NCBI GenBank assembly: GCA_963820055.1
Contig: CAWFYJ010000005.1
Location: forward strand, 62,001 to 126,000
DNA length: 64,000 bases
Reading direction: 5' to 3'
Source: RHKX01 sp963820055
GTDB taxonomy: Bacteria; Actinomycetota; Thermoleophilia; Solirubrobacterales; 70-9
Part shown: positions 43,226 through 51,899 of the stretch, in pieces
Layout: every line of letters begins with the position of its first letter
Numbering within the stretch: the first letter of the stretch is position 1
Notes under the pieces: generated by a model
Database searches by the model: none
The model's input: only the letters and a program-made list of their open reading frames with translations
What the model was told of the DNA's origin: nothing
Program-made: the position numbers and the translations under genes

Positions 43226-45856
43226 ATGGCCAGCAACGGGGACCAGCAGGACGGCTACGGCGATCTCTTCCTGATCGACGGCAACAGCCTCGCCTACCGG
43301 GCGTTCTTCGCCCTCCCGGAATCGATCGCGACCTCCGACGGGCGGCCGACCAACGCCATCTATGGCTTCGCGTCGATGATGGTCAAGGTCCTGACCGACT
43401 TCAGGCCGCGCGCCGTCGTCGTCGCCTGGGACGCCGGCTGGTCGGGACGCGAGAAGGTCTACGAGCCCTACAAGGCCCAGCGCAAGTCGCGGCCGGACCT
43501 GCTCAAGGAGCAATGGCCCCACCTGGCACCGCTTTCGGAGGCCTTCGGATTCGCGAACGTCCGCGTCGAGGGCTGGGAGGCGGACGACCTGATCGCGACG
43601 ATGGTCCGCCAGGCGCGCGAGGACGAGATCCCGGTCATGGTCGTGACCGGCGACCGCGACGCCTACCAACTGGTCGGCGACGGGGTCCGGGTCATGTCGA
43701 CGTCGCGCGGCGTCACCGACACCAAGATCTACGACCGCGACGGCGTCATCGAGCGCTACGGCGTCGCGCCCGAACTGGTGCCCGACCTGATCGGCCTCAA
43801 GGGCGACACCTCCGACAACATCCCCGGCGTCCCGGGGATCGGCGAGAAGACCGCCTCGCAGCTCCTCCAGGAGTACGGGTCGCTCGAGGGCGTGCTCGAG
43901 AACATCGACTCGATCTCGGGGCCGAAGCGGAAGCAGAACCTCACCGAGCACGCCGACGACGCCCGTATCTCCAAGCAGCTCGCGACGATGCACACCGACA
44001 TCGACTTCGAGCTCGACCTCCCGGCGCTGATGGATCGCGGCCCGGACCTCTCGCAGCTCCGCGAGACCGCCGCCGAGTTCGAGCTCCGTCAGGTGATCCA
44101 GCGGCTCGAGGACGCCTGGGAGGGCGACGTTCCCGACCGCCCGGCGGATTCGATGATCGAAGTCGAGGCGGCCGAGGGGACGATCGGCGACCTCGGCGCG
44201 GGCGAGATCTCCTTTGCGATCGACGGCCCTCGCTGGGGCGGCTACGACGGCGAGCGGCTCATCAGCGGTGACCTACCCGACTCCGACGGCCTCGTCGCTG
44301 CTCTCGCCGGTCACCCGCTCGTCGCCCACGACGTCAAGTCGATGGCCGGCCATTCGGCGCGCGGCCTGCTCGCCGACCTCGCGGCGGGCTCGCTCGACCT
44401 CGCCCACGACACGATGGTCGCCGCGTACCTGATCGATCCCGCCCGGCGGACGTACGAGCTCGACGAGCTCGCCGCCGACGAGGGGATCTCGGTCGCCGGC
44501 GCCGAGGCGCCGCCCGAGGACGGGCAGCTCTCGCTCGGCGACGAGGAGGAGGAGCAGCAGGGCGATCCGGCGGCGACCGCCCGGCTCGTCTGGGAGCTCG
44601 CCGCGCGCCAGCGGGCGAAGCTCGACGACCTCGGCCTGGTCCGGGTGATGAGCGAGGTCGAGATGCCGCTCGTCGAGGTGCTCGCGGGCATGGAGCGGGT
44701 GGGCGTCAAGCTCGACACCGCGAAGCTCGCCGCGATCTCCGAGCAGCTCGCCGGACAGGCCGACACCCTCCAGGCGGAGATCTGGGAGCTCGCCGGCCGC
44801 GAGTTCACGATCGGCTCCCCCCAGCAGCTCGGCGAGGTCCTCTTCGAGGATCTCGGCCTGAGCCGCAAGCGCCGCGGAAAGACGGGCTTCTCGACCGACG
44901 CCCGCGTCCTCTCCCAGATTCGCGACGAGCACGAGATCGTCCCGAAGATCGAGCGCTGGCGCGAGGTCACGAAGCTGACCAACACCTACCTCGACTCGCT
45001 GCCGGAGCTGATCGATCCCGACGATGGGCGGATCCACACCACGTTCAGCCAGGTCCGCGCTGCAACGGGGCGCCTCTCGAGCACCAACCCGAACCTCCAG
45101 AACATCCCGGTCCGCTCCGATCTCGGCCGCCCGATCCGCGGCTGCTTCGTCGCCGAGGAGGGACGCGAGCTCGTCTCCTGCGACTACAACCAGGTCGAGC
45201 TGCGTGTGCTCGCCCACGTCTCCGGCGACGAGGTCCTACGGGAGATCTTCGCCTCGGGCGAAGACGTCCACTCGGCGACCGCCGCGGGCATCATCGGCGC
45301 CGATCCCGACGCGATCACTCCGGGGGAGCGGTCGAAGGCGAAGATGGTCAACTACGGGATCGCCTACGGGTTGTCCGCATACGGCCTCGCCGACCGCCTT
45401 TCGATCCCGCAGGAGGAGGCCGCGACCTACATCGAGCGGTACTTCGAGCGCTTCGCGGGCGTCAAGCGGTTCATCGACGAGACGATCGAGGCGGCCCGCG
45501 AGGAGGGGTCGGTGCGGACCCTGATGGGCCGCCGCCGCCTGATCCCCGAGCTCCGCTCCCGGAACTGGCAGACCCGCACGCTCGGCGAGCGCCTGGCGGT
45601 CAACACGGTCATTCAGGGCACCGCGGCCGACGTCATCAAGCTCGCGATGATCAAGGCCGCGCGCGCGCTCGACGCCGAGGGGCTCGAGTCGCGCCTGATC
45701 CTGCAGATCCACGACGAGCTCCTCTTCGAGGGTCCGGCGGCGGAGACCGACGCCGTCTCCGTCCTCGCTCGTCGCGAGATGGTCGAGGCCTTCCCGCTCG
45801 ACCCGCCGCTCGCCGTCGACATCGGGGTCGGCCCCGACTGGCTCAGCGCCAAGTAG
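43226..45856 (+). CDS. polA: DNA polymerase I
   Basis: PolA fills repair gaps and removes Okazaki primers. The 876-aa protein has the 5'-3' exonuclease (LIDGNSLAYRAFFALP, GWEADDLIA, GDTSDNIPGVPGIGEKTA), a degenerate 3'-5' exonuclease domain (about 305-480) and the polymerase domain (ATGRLSSTNPNLQNIPVR, SCDYNQVELRVLAHVS, KMVNYGIAYGLS, LQIHDELLFE). The proofreading metal ligands are not seen: the Exo I DxE is replaced by IDGPRW. Loss of proofreading is common in actinobacterial Pol I. Confidence 0.97.
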   Translation: MASNGDQQDGYGDLFLIDGNSLAYRAFFALPESIATSDGRPTNAIYGFASMMVKVLTDFRPRAVVVAWDAGWSGREKVYEPYKAQRKSRPDLLKEQWPHLAPLSEAFGFANVRVEGWEADDLIATMVRQAREDEIPVMVVTGDRDAYQLVGDGVRVMSTSRGVTDTKIYDRDGVIERYGVAPELVPDLIGLKGDTSDNIPGVPGIGEKTASQLLQEYGSLEGVLENIDSISGPKRKQNLTEHADDARISKQLATMHTDIDFELDLPALMDRGPDLSQLRETAAEFELRQVIQRLEDAWEGDVPDRPADSMIEVEAAEGTIGDLGAGEISFAIDGPRWGGYDGERLISGDLPDSDGLVAALAGHPLVAHDVKSMAGHSARGLLADLAAGSLDLAHDTMVAAYLIDPARRTYELDELAADEGISVAGAEAPPEDGQLSLGDEEEEQQGDPAATARLVWELAARQRAKLDDLGLVRVMSEVEMPLVEVLAGMERVGVKLDTAKLAAISEQLAGQADTLQAEIWELAGREFTIGSPQQLGEVLFEDLGLSRKRRGKTGFSTDARVLSQIRDEHEIVPKIERWREVTKLTNTYLDSLPELIDPDDGRIHTTFSQVRAATGRLSSTNPNLQNIPVRSDLGRPIRGCFVAEEGRELVSCDYNQVELRVLAHVSGDEVLREIFASGEDVHSATAAGIIGADPDAITPGERSKAKMVNYGIAYGLSAYGLADRLSIPQEEAATYIERYFERFAGVKRFIDETIEAAREEGSVRTLMGRRRLIPELRSRNWQTRTLGERLAVNTVIQGTAADVIKLAMIKAARALDAEGLESRLILQIHDELLFEGPAAETDAVSVLARREMVEAFPLDPPLAVDIGVGPDWLSAK

Positions 45857-45970
45857 CCGTGGCGACCCGGGGACGGACGCGGGTCGGGTAGGGGACATCC
45901 CGTATAGACGAAGGCAGTTGCCGGGGTCAGCCTGGATGGAGTCAAATCCACCAATCCAGGAGAAGCTGAA
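45857..45970 (+). promoter_or_regulatory. Leader of the PspC operon: promoter and RBS-sequestering hairpin
   Basis: A TATAGA box lies at 45903-45908. CCTGGAT at 45931-45937 pairs with ATCCAGG at 45954-45960, and an inner TGGA/TCCA extends the hairpin. The 3' arm overlaps the Shine-Dalgarno AGGAG (45958-45962) of ATG 45971, so the hairpin could limit translation. Confidence 0.45.
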
Positions 45971-47026
45971 ATGAACGACGAAGAGAAGACCCAACCCGAG
46001 GAGCCGAGACCCGACGAAGCGGGGACGGCGGAGACCGAGGAGATGCGCGATCGCCCCGGCGCAACCCCCGGGACCGTAGGGCCGAGCCCGCAGCCGCGGG
46101 TCGACCCGAACCGGCGGCGCTTCCTGCGAAGCACCGACGATCGGATCCTCGCCGGCGTTGCCGGCGGCCTCGGCAACTACTTCGATATCGACCCGATAAT
46201 CGTCCGGATCGCGTTCGCGGTCTCGGTCTTCTTCGGGGGGCTCGGCATCCTCGCCTACCTGGCGGTCGCGGTATTCGTGCCCGCCGACGACGGCACCGGC
46301 ACGCCGGTCGAGTCGAATGCGGGCCGTCGCGCCCTGCAACTGCTGGTCGTGATCCTCGTGGCCGGCGCCGCTTTCGCCGGGTTCGCCGCGCTGACCGCCG
46401 CCGCCGCGTTCGCAACCGGGGTCGGCCTCGGCCTCCCCGTCGCCGCGCTCGTCGTGATCATCGGCATCGCCCTCGTGGTGACGTCGTTTCGCGGCGGTGC
46501 GAGGTGGCTGATCGTGCCCGCGCTGGCGCTGACACTTGGCGTCGGCGTGGCATCCGCCGCCGACCTCGACCTCAAGGGCGGGATCGGCGATCGCGACTAC
46601 AGGCCGGAGACGGTTGCGGCGATTCCCGCCGATGGCTACGACCTCGGGATCGGCCGTCTCGCGGTCGACCTGCGCGGAATCGACTGGTCGCCGAAGCAGG
46701 TCATCGACCTCGACGTCCGAGTCGGTGCCGGTCAGGCGGTCGTCGCCGTCCCCTCCGACGTCTGCGTCGTCGCCGACGCGCACGTCGGAGCCGGCCTGGC
46801 GCGGGTCGCCGGCCAGCAGTCGGACGGCTGGGACGTCGATCTCGCGACCGGGGCCGGCGCCCGCGGGCGGCCGCAGCTGCGGCTGAACGCCGACGTCGAT
46901 GCCGGTGAGATCCGCGTGATCAACGACGACGACATCTCGATCGACAAGATCGACCGGCTCCCGCACGAGCCGTTCGAGCCCGGCAAAGCCGCGCGAGCGG
47001 CCAACACGAAGGCCTGCGCCGGTTGA
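45971..47026 (+). CDS. PspC-domain membrane protein with LiaF-like C-terminus
   Basis: The 351-aa protein has an acidic N-terminus, a PspC domain (about 48-105, RRRFLRSTDDRILAGVAGGLGNYF in two parts, then a membrane helix), further membrane helices to about 205 and an extracytoplasmic beta-rich domain (VRVGAGQAVVAVPSD, HVGAGLA, LNADVDAGEIRV) like LiaF/DUF2154 proteins. PspC and LiaF act in envelope-stress sensing. The stop overlaps the kinase start (TTGA), so it is likely the sensor input of the next two genes. Confidence 0.85.
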   Translation: MNDEEKTQPEEPRPDEAGTAETEEMRDRPGATPGTVGPSPQPRVDPNRRRFLRSTDDRILAGVAGGLGNYFDIDPIIVRIAFAVSVFFGGLGILAYLAVAVFVPADDGTGTPVESNAGRRALQLLVVILVAGAAFAGFAALTAAAAFATGVGLGLPVAALVVIIGIALVVTSFRGGARWLIVPALALTLGVGVASAADLDLKGGIGDRDYRPETVAAIPADGYDLGIGRLAVDLRGIDWSPKQVIDLDVRVGAGQAVVAVPSDVCVVADAHVGAGLARVAGQQSDGWDVDLATGAGARGRPQLRLNADVDAGEIRVINDDDISIDKIDRLPHEPFEPGKAARAANTKACAG

Positions 47027-48090
47027 GTCGGTCGGCCCCTGAGCGCGCCCCGCTGGCCGCGGGCATCGCAGTCACCCTTCTCGGGGGGCTGCTTTGCCTC
47101 GACCAGCTGGACGTCGTTTCGATCCACGACTGGGCGGCGGACGGATGGAGCGGAGCCTTCATCTGGCCGCTCGCCCTGGCGGTGGGCGGCGCCGCCCTGC
47201 TCTGGGTGGGGACCCGCCGGCCGGCGCGGACGGTCGATGCCCCGCCTTACCGGACCCGCCTCGACCGGTCGGCCGGCGACCGCCCGCCGGCACCGGAGCC
47301 CGAGCCCGACACCGAGACCCGGATCCTCGACCTCTACAGAGGTGGCTTCGGCGTCCTGCTCGTCATCGGGGCGGCGCTGCTGTTCCTCACCCAGATCGAC
47401 GCCCTCGGCGCCGCCCGGGACGCCGCCTTTACGGCGATCGTCGCGATCTTCGCGCTGGCGCTGATCCTCGCCCCGTTCATCTGGCGGCTCGGCCGGAACC
47501 TCTCCGACGAGCGTTCCGAGCGCGTCCGCTCCCAGGAGCGGGCCGAAATGGCCGCCCACCTCCACGACTCCGTCCTGCAGACCCTGACCCTGATGCAGAA
47601 GCGCGCCGACGATCCGCGTGAGGTCGCCGCCCTCGCTCGGCGCCAGGAGCGGGAGCTGCGCGGCTGGCTCGCCGGCGAGGAGGCCACGGCGGGCGACGGC
47701 GGCTTCGTCGCCGCCCTGCGTGCCGCCTCCGAGGAGATCGAGGACGCCTACCGGGTCAAGATCGACGTCGTCGCGGTCGGCGATTGCGAGCTCGACGAGC
47801 CCGCCGGTGCCCTGGTCGCGGCCGTCCGGGAGGCGCTGGCGAACGCCGCCAAGTTCGCCGCCGACGCCGGCCCGATATCCGTCTACGCCGAGGCCGGGCC
47901 GGAGGCGATCGAGGCGTTCGTGCGCGACCGCGGCCCGGGCTTCGACGTCGATGCCGTGCCCGCCGATCGCCAGGGCGTCCGCGAGTCGATAGTCGGTCGG
48001 ATGCGGCGGAACGGCGGGACTGCGACGATCGTCGCCGTGCCTGACTCCGGGACCGAGGTCGTCCTCTCGATCGAGCGGGGCGGCTCGTGA
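47023..48090 (+). CDS. Sensor histidine kinase (HisKA_3 type, membrane)
   Basis: The 355-aa protein has two pairs of hydrophobic segments (about 11-24, 44-63, 108-124 and 137-155), then a dimerisation helix with the phosphoacceptor His181 in AAHLHDSVLQTL and a compact ATPase domain (REALANAAKFA as N-box, DRGPGFD as G1 box). It is a NarL-type kinase of the PspC/LiaF-linked MacS-like kind. TTG 47023 overlaps the PspC gene stop, and its own stop overlaps the regulator start. Confidence 0.9.
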   Translation: MSRSAPERAPLAAGIAVTLLGGLLCLDQLDVVSIHDWAADGWSGAFIWPLALAVGGAALLWVGTRRPARTVDAPPYRTRLDRSAGDRPPAPEPEPDTETRILDLYRGGFGVLLVIGAALLFLTQIDALGAARDAAFTAIVAIFALALILAPFIWRLGRNLSDERSERVRSQERAEMAAHLHDSVLQTLTLMQKRADDPREVAALARRQERELRGWLAGEEATAGDGGFVAALRAASEEIEDAYRVKIDVVAVGDCELDEPAGALVAAVREALANAAKFAADAGPISVYAEAGPEAIEAFVRDRGPGFDVDAVPADRQGVRESIVGRMRRNGGTATIVAVPDSGTEVVLSIERGGS

Positions 48091-48734
48091 GCGACAACGC
48101 GTCGATAGTCATCGTCGACGACCACGCGCTGTTTCGCAGCGGCGTCCGCTCCGAGGTCGAGCAGCTCGTCGACGTGCTCGGAGAGGCCGGATCGGTCGAG
48201 GAGGCCGTCCGCGTGATCGGCGAGCAGCGCCCGGACGTCGTGCTCCTCGACGTCCACATGCCCGGCGGGGGCGGGGTGGAGGTCATTCGCCGCGTCGCCG
48301 CGGTCGACCCCGGCCAGCGGTTCCTCGCGCTGTCCGTGTCCGACGCCGCCGAGGACGTCATCGCCGTCGTCCGTGCCGGCGCTCGCGGCTACGTGACCAA
48401 GTCGATCTCCGGCGAGGAACTCGCTGCGGCGATCGAACGCGTCCGGGCCGGCGACGCCGTCTTCTCGCCACGGCTGGCCGGGTTCGTCCTCGACGCGTTC
48501 GCCGGCGCCGTTCCCGCTGCCGAAGTCGACCCGGAGCTCGACCAGCTGACGATGCGGGAGCGCGAGGTCTTGCGGATGATCGCCCGCGGCTACATGTACA
48601 AGGAGGTCGCGCAGCGGCTCGACATCTCGCCGCGGACCGTCGAGGCCCACGTCAGCGCCGTCCTTCGCAAGCTGCAGCTCTCCAATCGCCACGAGCTGAG
48701 CCGCTGGGCCGTCGAGCGGCGCCTCGTCGACTGA
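48087..48734 (+). CDS. LuxR/NarL-family response regulator
   Basis: The 215-aa protein has a receiver with the acidic pair DD (11-12), phosphoacceptor Asp55 (LLDVHMPG) and Lys in VTKS, then a LuxR-type HTH (LTMREREVLRMIARGYMYKEVAQRL in parts, ISPRTVEAHVSAVLRKL). It is the cognate partner of the upstream kinase (GTGA overlap). Together with the PspC protein this is a three-gene envelope-stress signalling operon. A strong hairpin terminator follows. Confidence 0.94.
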   Translation: MSDNASIVIVDDHALFRSGVRSEVEQLVDVLGEAGSVEEAVRVIGEQRPDVVLLDVHMPGGGGVEVIRRVAAVDPGQRFLALSVSDAAEDVIAVVRAGARGYVTKSISGEELAAAIERVRAGDAVFSPRLAGFVLDAFAGAVPAAEVDPELDQLTMREREVLRMIARGYMYKEVAQRLDISPRTVEAHVSAVLRKLQLSNRHELSRWAVERRLVD

Positions 48735-48744
48735 CGCCGAACGA

Positions 48745-48770
48745 CGAAGGGCGCCCGGAGGCGCCCTTCG
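48745..48770. terminator. Perfect 11-bp hairpin, bidirectional terminator
   Basis: CGAAGGGCGCC at 48745-48755 pairs perfectly with 48760-48770 around a CGGA tetraloop, with CGTTCCT following. It separates the response regulator from the convergent Asp-rich gene and could serve both. Confidence 0.7.
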
Positions 48771-48794
48771 CGTTCCTGGTCCCTGCGTCCCGGC

Positions 48795-49445
48795 TTACTT
48801 CGCGAGTTCGATCTCCTCGAAGACCGCATCGCCGTTGGCGAGGTTGACCGAGGCCTCGTGGACGGCGACTCCAACGGCGAGGTCGGCGACCGAGCAATCG
48901 CTCGAGACGTCGCTGTCGTCGGAGTTGTCGTCGTTCGTGTCCTCGTCGTCGGTGGCGTCGTCATCCCCGCTGGGGTCGTCGTCGCCGTGGTCGCGGCGGG
49001 CGGCGGCGTTCGAACGGGGGCCGGAGTTGTCACTCGGGCCCGAGTTGTCCTCGCCGTCCTGGTCGTTCTCGTCCCCGCACTTGACCTCGGTGTTCTCGTC
49101 GACGATGCCGGTGATCGAGCCGCCGTTGGCGAGATCGACCGTCAGCGTGGTGCCGTCGAACGAAGAGATGACGCCGGCGTTCTCGTCGCCGTCCTCGATC
49201 CCGTCGTCATCGGTGTCGTCGTCGCGCGGGTCGTTGCCCGACTCGAACTCGCCGCGGTTGTTGAGCTGGTCGCGATCCTGATCGCGCTTTGCCTGATTGA
49301 CCTTGAGCGACAGGTGATGCCGCTTCTCCCAGCGATCAGGGATCTTGTCGTGGTTGCGGTCCTTCGCCGACGCGGGGCCGGCGGCCACCAGGCCGAGCAC
49401 CAGCAGTGCCGCGATCGCGATCAACGCGTTCCTTGCCTTGTTCAT
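48795..49445 (-). CDS. Secreted Asp-rich protein with thrombospondin type 3-like repeats
   Basis: The 216-aa protein has a Sec signal peptide (about 1-27, cut near ASA-KD), then TSP3-like calcium motifs (DRNHDKIPDRWEKRH, DQDRDQLNNRGEF, DDDTDDDGIEDGDEN), a small beta domain (VISSFDGTTLTVDLANG), a very acidic stretch and a C-terminal part (LAVGVAVHEASVNLANGDAVF). It probably binds calcium outside the cell. ATG 49445 has GGAGGTGA at proper spacing. It lies 91 nt downstream of the ECF sigma gene on the same strand, so cotranscription is likely. Confidence 0.8.
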   Translation of the reverse strand: MNKARNALIAIAALLVLGLVAAGPASAKDRNHDKIPDRWEKRHHLSLKVNQAKRDQDRDQLNNRGEFESGNDPRDDDTDDDGIEDGDENAGVISSFDGTTLTVDLANGGSITGIVDENTEVKCGDENDQDGEDNSGPSDNSGPRSNAAARRDHGDDDPSGDDDATDDEDTNDDNSDDSDVSSDCSVADLAVGVAVHEASVNLANGDAVFEEIELAK

Positions 49446-49536
49446 TCTCACCTCCGTGGGAGTCGATCGACCGCGGCAGCGGCCTCTCGGGTGTGCGTTC
49501 AGAATTAGAACCCGGCCGGCGACCGAAGATCACGCG

Positions 49537-50838
49537 TCAGCGAATGAGACTTCCGGAATCGTCGAACCCGGGACCTGAGTTGTCGGAACCGTCGGAACCG
49601 TCTCCGTGACCGGCGGAGTCGTCCTCGGTCTCGATCTCGGGGGGCTCGGGAGGATCGGGCTCGTCGACGTGCTCGGAGGGGTCGCCGCCGCCCCCGGGAC
49701 CGGAGGAGTCGTCGCTGCCGCCGCCGGGGCCGTCGTCGCCGCCGCTCGGCGTCTCCGATCCGTCGTCGCCGCCGCCGGGTCCCGAATGCGATCCGCTCGG
49801 GCCGGAGGAGCCGGAGTGGGAGGAGTCGTCGCCGGAGCTGCCGCTGCCATTGCTGGTGCCGCTGTCGCTGCCGCCTCCGGAGCTCCCGCCGCCGGGGCCG
49901 TTCGCCCCACCGGAGGTCGACCGCGACCCGTTCCCGCCGGCCGAGCCTCCGCCGGAGCCGCCGCCGGATCGGCCCGAGGTGCCGGCCGAGGCCGCGCCGT
50001 TCGAAGCGGACGATGACCCCCGCGCCGCGCGTCCGCCGGAGGACCCGGCGCCGGATCCTTCCTGCGCGGCCTCGGCGACGGCGACGTCGCCGTTCGAGTT
50101 CCGGTGGTGCCGCTCGACTGCGATGCCGGCGCCGAGGGCGAGCACGGCCGCCGCGGCCACCGCGCCGCCCTTGGCGCCGGCGCTGCCGAGCAGGGCCGCG
50201 GATGCGCCGCCGCCTGCCGCACCGACGGCCGAGCCCTCGGCGAGCATGCCGCGGAGTAGCTGGAAGGGGACCATCGCGCCCATCGCGTTGCGGAGCTGGG
50301 TTCGCGCCCTGAAGATCAGGCCCCGGACGGCCGTCGAGCTGGTTCCGAGCTGCGCGGCGATCTCACCGTGGCCGACGCCCTCGAGCTCCCGCCTGACCAG
50401 CGCCTCGCGCTGCGCCTCGGGGAGCGCGCAGATGGCGGTGAAGAGGCGGTCCATCTCCTCGTTGCGCTCGGCGACCTGCTGCGGCCCCTCCGACTCGGCG
50501 GCGGGGCTGAGCCACGGGTCGAGCTCGTCGGTGACGGGCTCGGCCCGGATCAGGTTGAGGGAGCCGTTGCGGACGATCGTGAACAGCCAGGGGCGGAGGT
50601 TGATCTCGCGGTCGTCGGCCCGAAGTGCCCGGTGGGCCTTCTCGAGCGCGGTCTGGACGACGTCCTCGGCCCGGGTCGGGTTGACGATCGCCGTCGCAAA
50701 GGCGACGAGCGGTCCGCGGTAGCGCCTGACGATCTCGTCGAAGGCCTGGTCCTGGCCGTCGCGGAGCAGCCGGACCAGCCGGTCGTCGGACTGGGTGGCC
50801 AGTGCGGTGCGTGCGAATGCTCCGGGCGGCTTCGTCAT
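49537..50838 (-). CDS. ECF sigma factor fused to a membrane anchor and a Ser/Gly/Asp-rich tail
   Basis: Residues about 20-95 form sigma region 2 (FDEIVRRYRGPLVAFATAIV, AEDVVQTALEKAHRAL) and about 130-185 region 4 (LPEAQREALVRRELEGVGHGEIAAQLG in parts). Unlike ordinary ECF factors it continues with a transmembrane segment (about 205-241) and a 190-residue Ser/Gly/Asp-rich, presumably extracytoplasmic tail. It would tether the sigma factor to the membrane, with no separate anti-sigma gene nearby. ATG 50838 has GGAGGA just upstream. The Asp-rich secreted protein is the next gene. Confidence 0.87.
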   Translation of the reverse strand: MTKPPGAFARTALATQSDDRLVRLLRDGQDQAFDEIVRRYRGPLVAFATAIVNPTRAEDVVQTALEKAHRALRADDREINLRPWLFTIVRNGSLNLIRAEPVTDELDPWLSPAAESEGPQQVAERNEEMDRLFTAICALPEAQREALVRRELEGVGHGEIAAQLGTSSTAVRGLIFRARTQLRNAMGAMVPFQLLRGMLAEGSAVGAAGGGASAALLGSAGAKGGAVAAAAVLALGAGIAVERHHRNSNGDVAVAEAAQEGSGAGSSGGRAARGSSSASNGAASAGTSGRSGGGSGGGSAGGNGSRSTSGGANGPGGGSSGGGSDSGTSNGSGSSGDDSSHSGSSGPSGSHSGPGGGDDGSETPSGGDDGPGGGSDDSSGPGGGGDPSEHVDEPDPPEPPEIETEDDSAGHGDGSDGSDNSGPGFDDSGSLIR

Positions 50839-50964
50839 CTTCCTCCAATGATGTCGGCTTCGGCGGTGGATTACCTGAGAATCCCTTCTGCGTGAACACC
50901 GGTGGGCCGCGAAGATCACGCGGCGTTCGGGCTGCTGCCGCTCGCGCACGCTTGAATTGTCCGC
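50839..50964. other. Divergent promoter region between the ECF sigma and the transporter genes
   Basis: 126 nt. It holds the ECF ribosome-binding site (50841-50846). No clear -35/-10 pair could be assigned with confidence on either strand. Confidence 0.25.
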
Positions 50965-51882
50965 ATGAGCACGCCGTTCGCAGTCCTGATCATGCTCGCG
51001 GTGAGCGCGCAGTTCGCGCTCCAGGCGCCGGTCAACGCGCGTCTAGCCGTCCAGACCGGCCGAGTGCCCGCCGCGCTCGTCAGCTTCCTCGTCGGGGCGG
51101 CCGGGCTGATCGTCGTCGTGCTGCTCAGCGGCGGCGCGGGCGGCTTCGCCGACATCGGGGACGCCGCGCCATGGCAGTTCACGGGCGGGGTGATCGGGGC
51201 GGCGTTCGTGCTGATCGCGCTCGTGACCGTTCCGATCGTCGGGGCCGGCGGCGTCGCGGCGGCCACGATCACGGGGCAGATGGTCGGCTCGATCCTGCTC
51301 GACGCCCGCGGCGCCCTCGGGCTCGACGTCGAGCCGGTCACCGTCGTGCGCGGGCTCGGCGCCGCTCTGTTGCTCGCCGGGACGATCCTGATCCTCCGCC
51401 GGGGCCGGCCGACCGGCGCCGGGGGTCCGGACGAGGGCAACTCGCGGACCCGCCGGATCGCCGGCGCGTTCATCGTCGTCGCCGGCCTGGCGTTGGCCGC
51501 CCAGGCCCCGATCAACGCCGGTCTCGGCGACGCGATCGGCGGCCTCGAGGCCGCGCTCGTGAACTTCGTCGTCGGCTCGTTCGTTCTTACCATCGCCGTG
51601 ATCGCCGGGCGGACCGCGAGGCGGGTGCCGGCGGCCCTGCATGTGCCTCGCCGCTACCTGCTCGGCGGGTTGATCGGGGCGGTCTACGTGACGACGTCGG
51701 TGTTGCTCGTTCGCACGATCGGCGCCGGCGGGATCGCGGCGGCGACGATCACCGGCCAGCTCGCCTCATCCGTGGTGCTCGACAGCACCGGAGCGCTCGG
51801 GCTCGACCGGCGGCCGCTGACGCCGTTGCGGGTCGCGGCGGTCGGCCTGCTGATCGCCGGGACCTGTCTGATCGTGGCCTGA
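50965..51882 (+). CDS. YdcZ/DUF606-type DMT transporter, tandem duplicated
   Basis: The 305-aa protein consists of two homologous halves, each with about five helices: (1) ALQAPVNARLAVQTGRVPAALVSFLVG and AGGVAAATITGQMVGSILLDARGALGLD, (2) AAQAPINAGLGDAIGGLEAALVNFVVG and AGGIAAATITGQLASSVVLDSTGALGLD (each in parts). This is the DUF606 (YdcZ) domain of the drug/metabolite transporter superfamily, usually about 140 aa per domain. The substrate is unknown. Confidence 0.88.
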   Translation: MSTPFAVLIMLAVSAQFALQAPVNARLAVQTGRVPAALVSFLVGAAGLIVVVLLSGGAGGFADIGDAAPWQFTGGVIGAAFVLIALVTVPIVGAGGVAAATITGQMVGSILLDARGALGLDVEPVTVVRGLGAALLLAGTILILRRGRPTGAGGPDEGNSRTRRIAGAFIVVAGLALAAQAPINAGLGDAIGGLEAALVNFVVGSFVLTIAVIAGRTARRVPAALHVPRRYLLGGLIGAVYVTTSVLLVRTIGAGGIAAATITGQLASSVVLDSTGALGLDRRPLTPLRVAAVGLLIAGTCLIVA

Positions 51883-51899
51883 GCGCGGGTCGGACGCGG

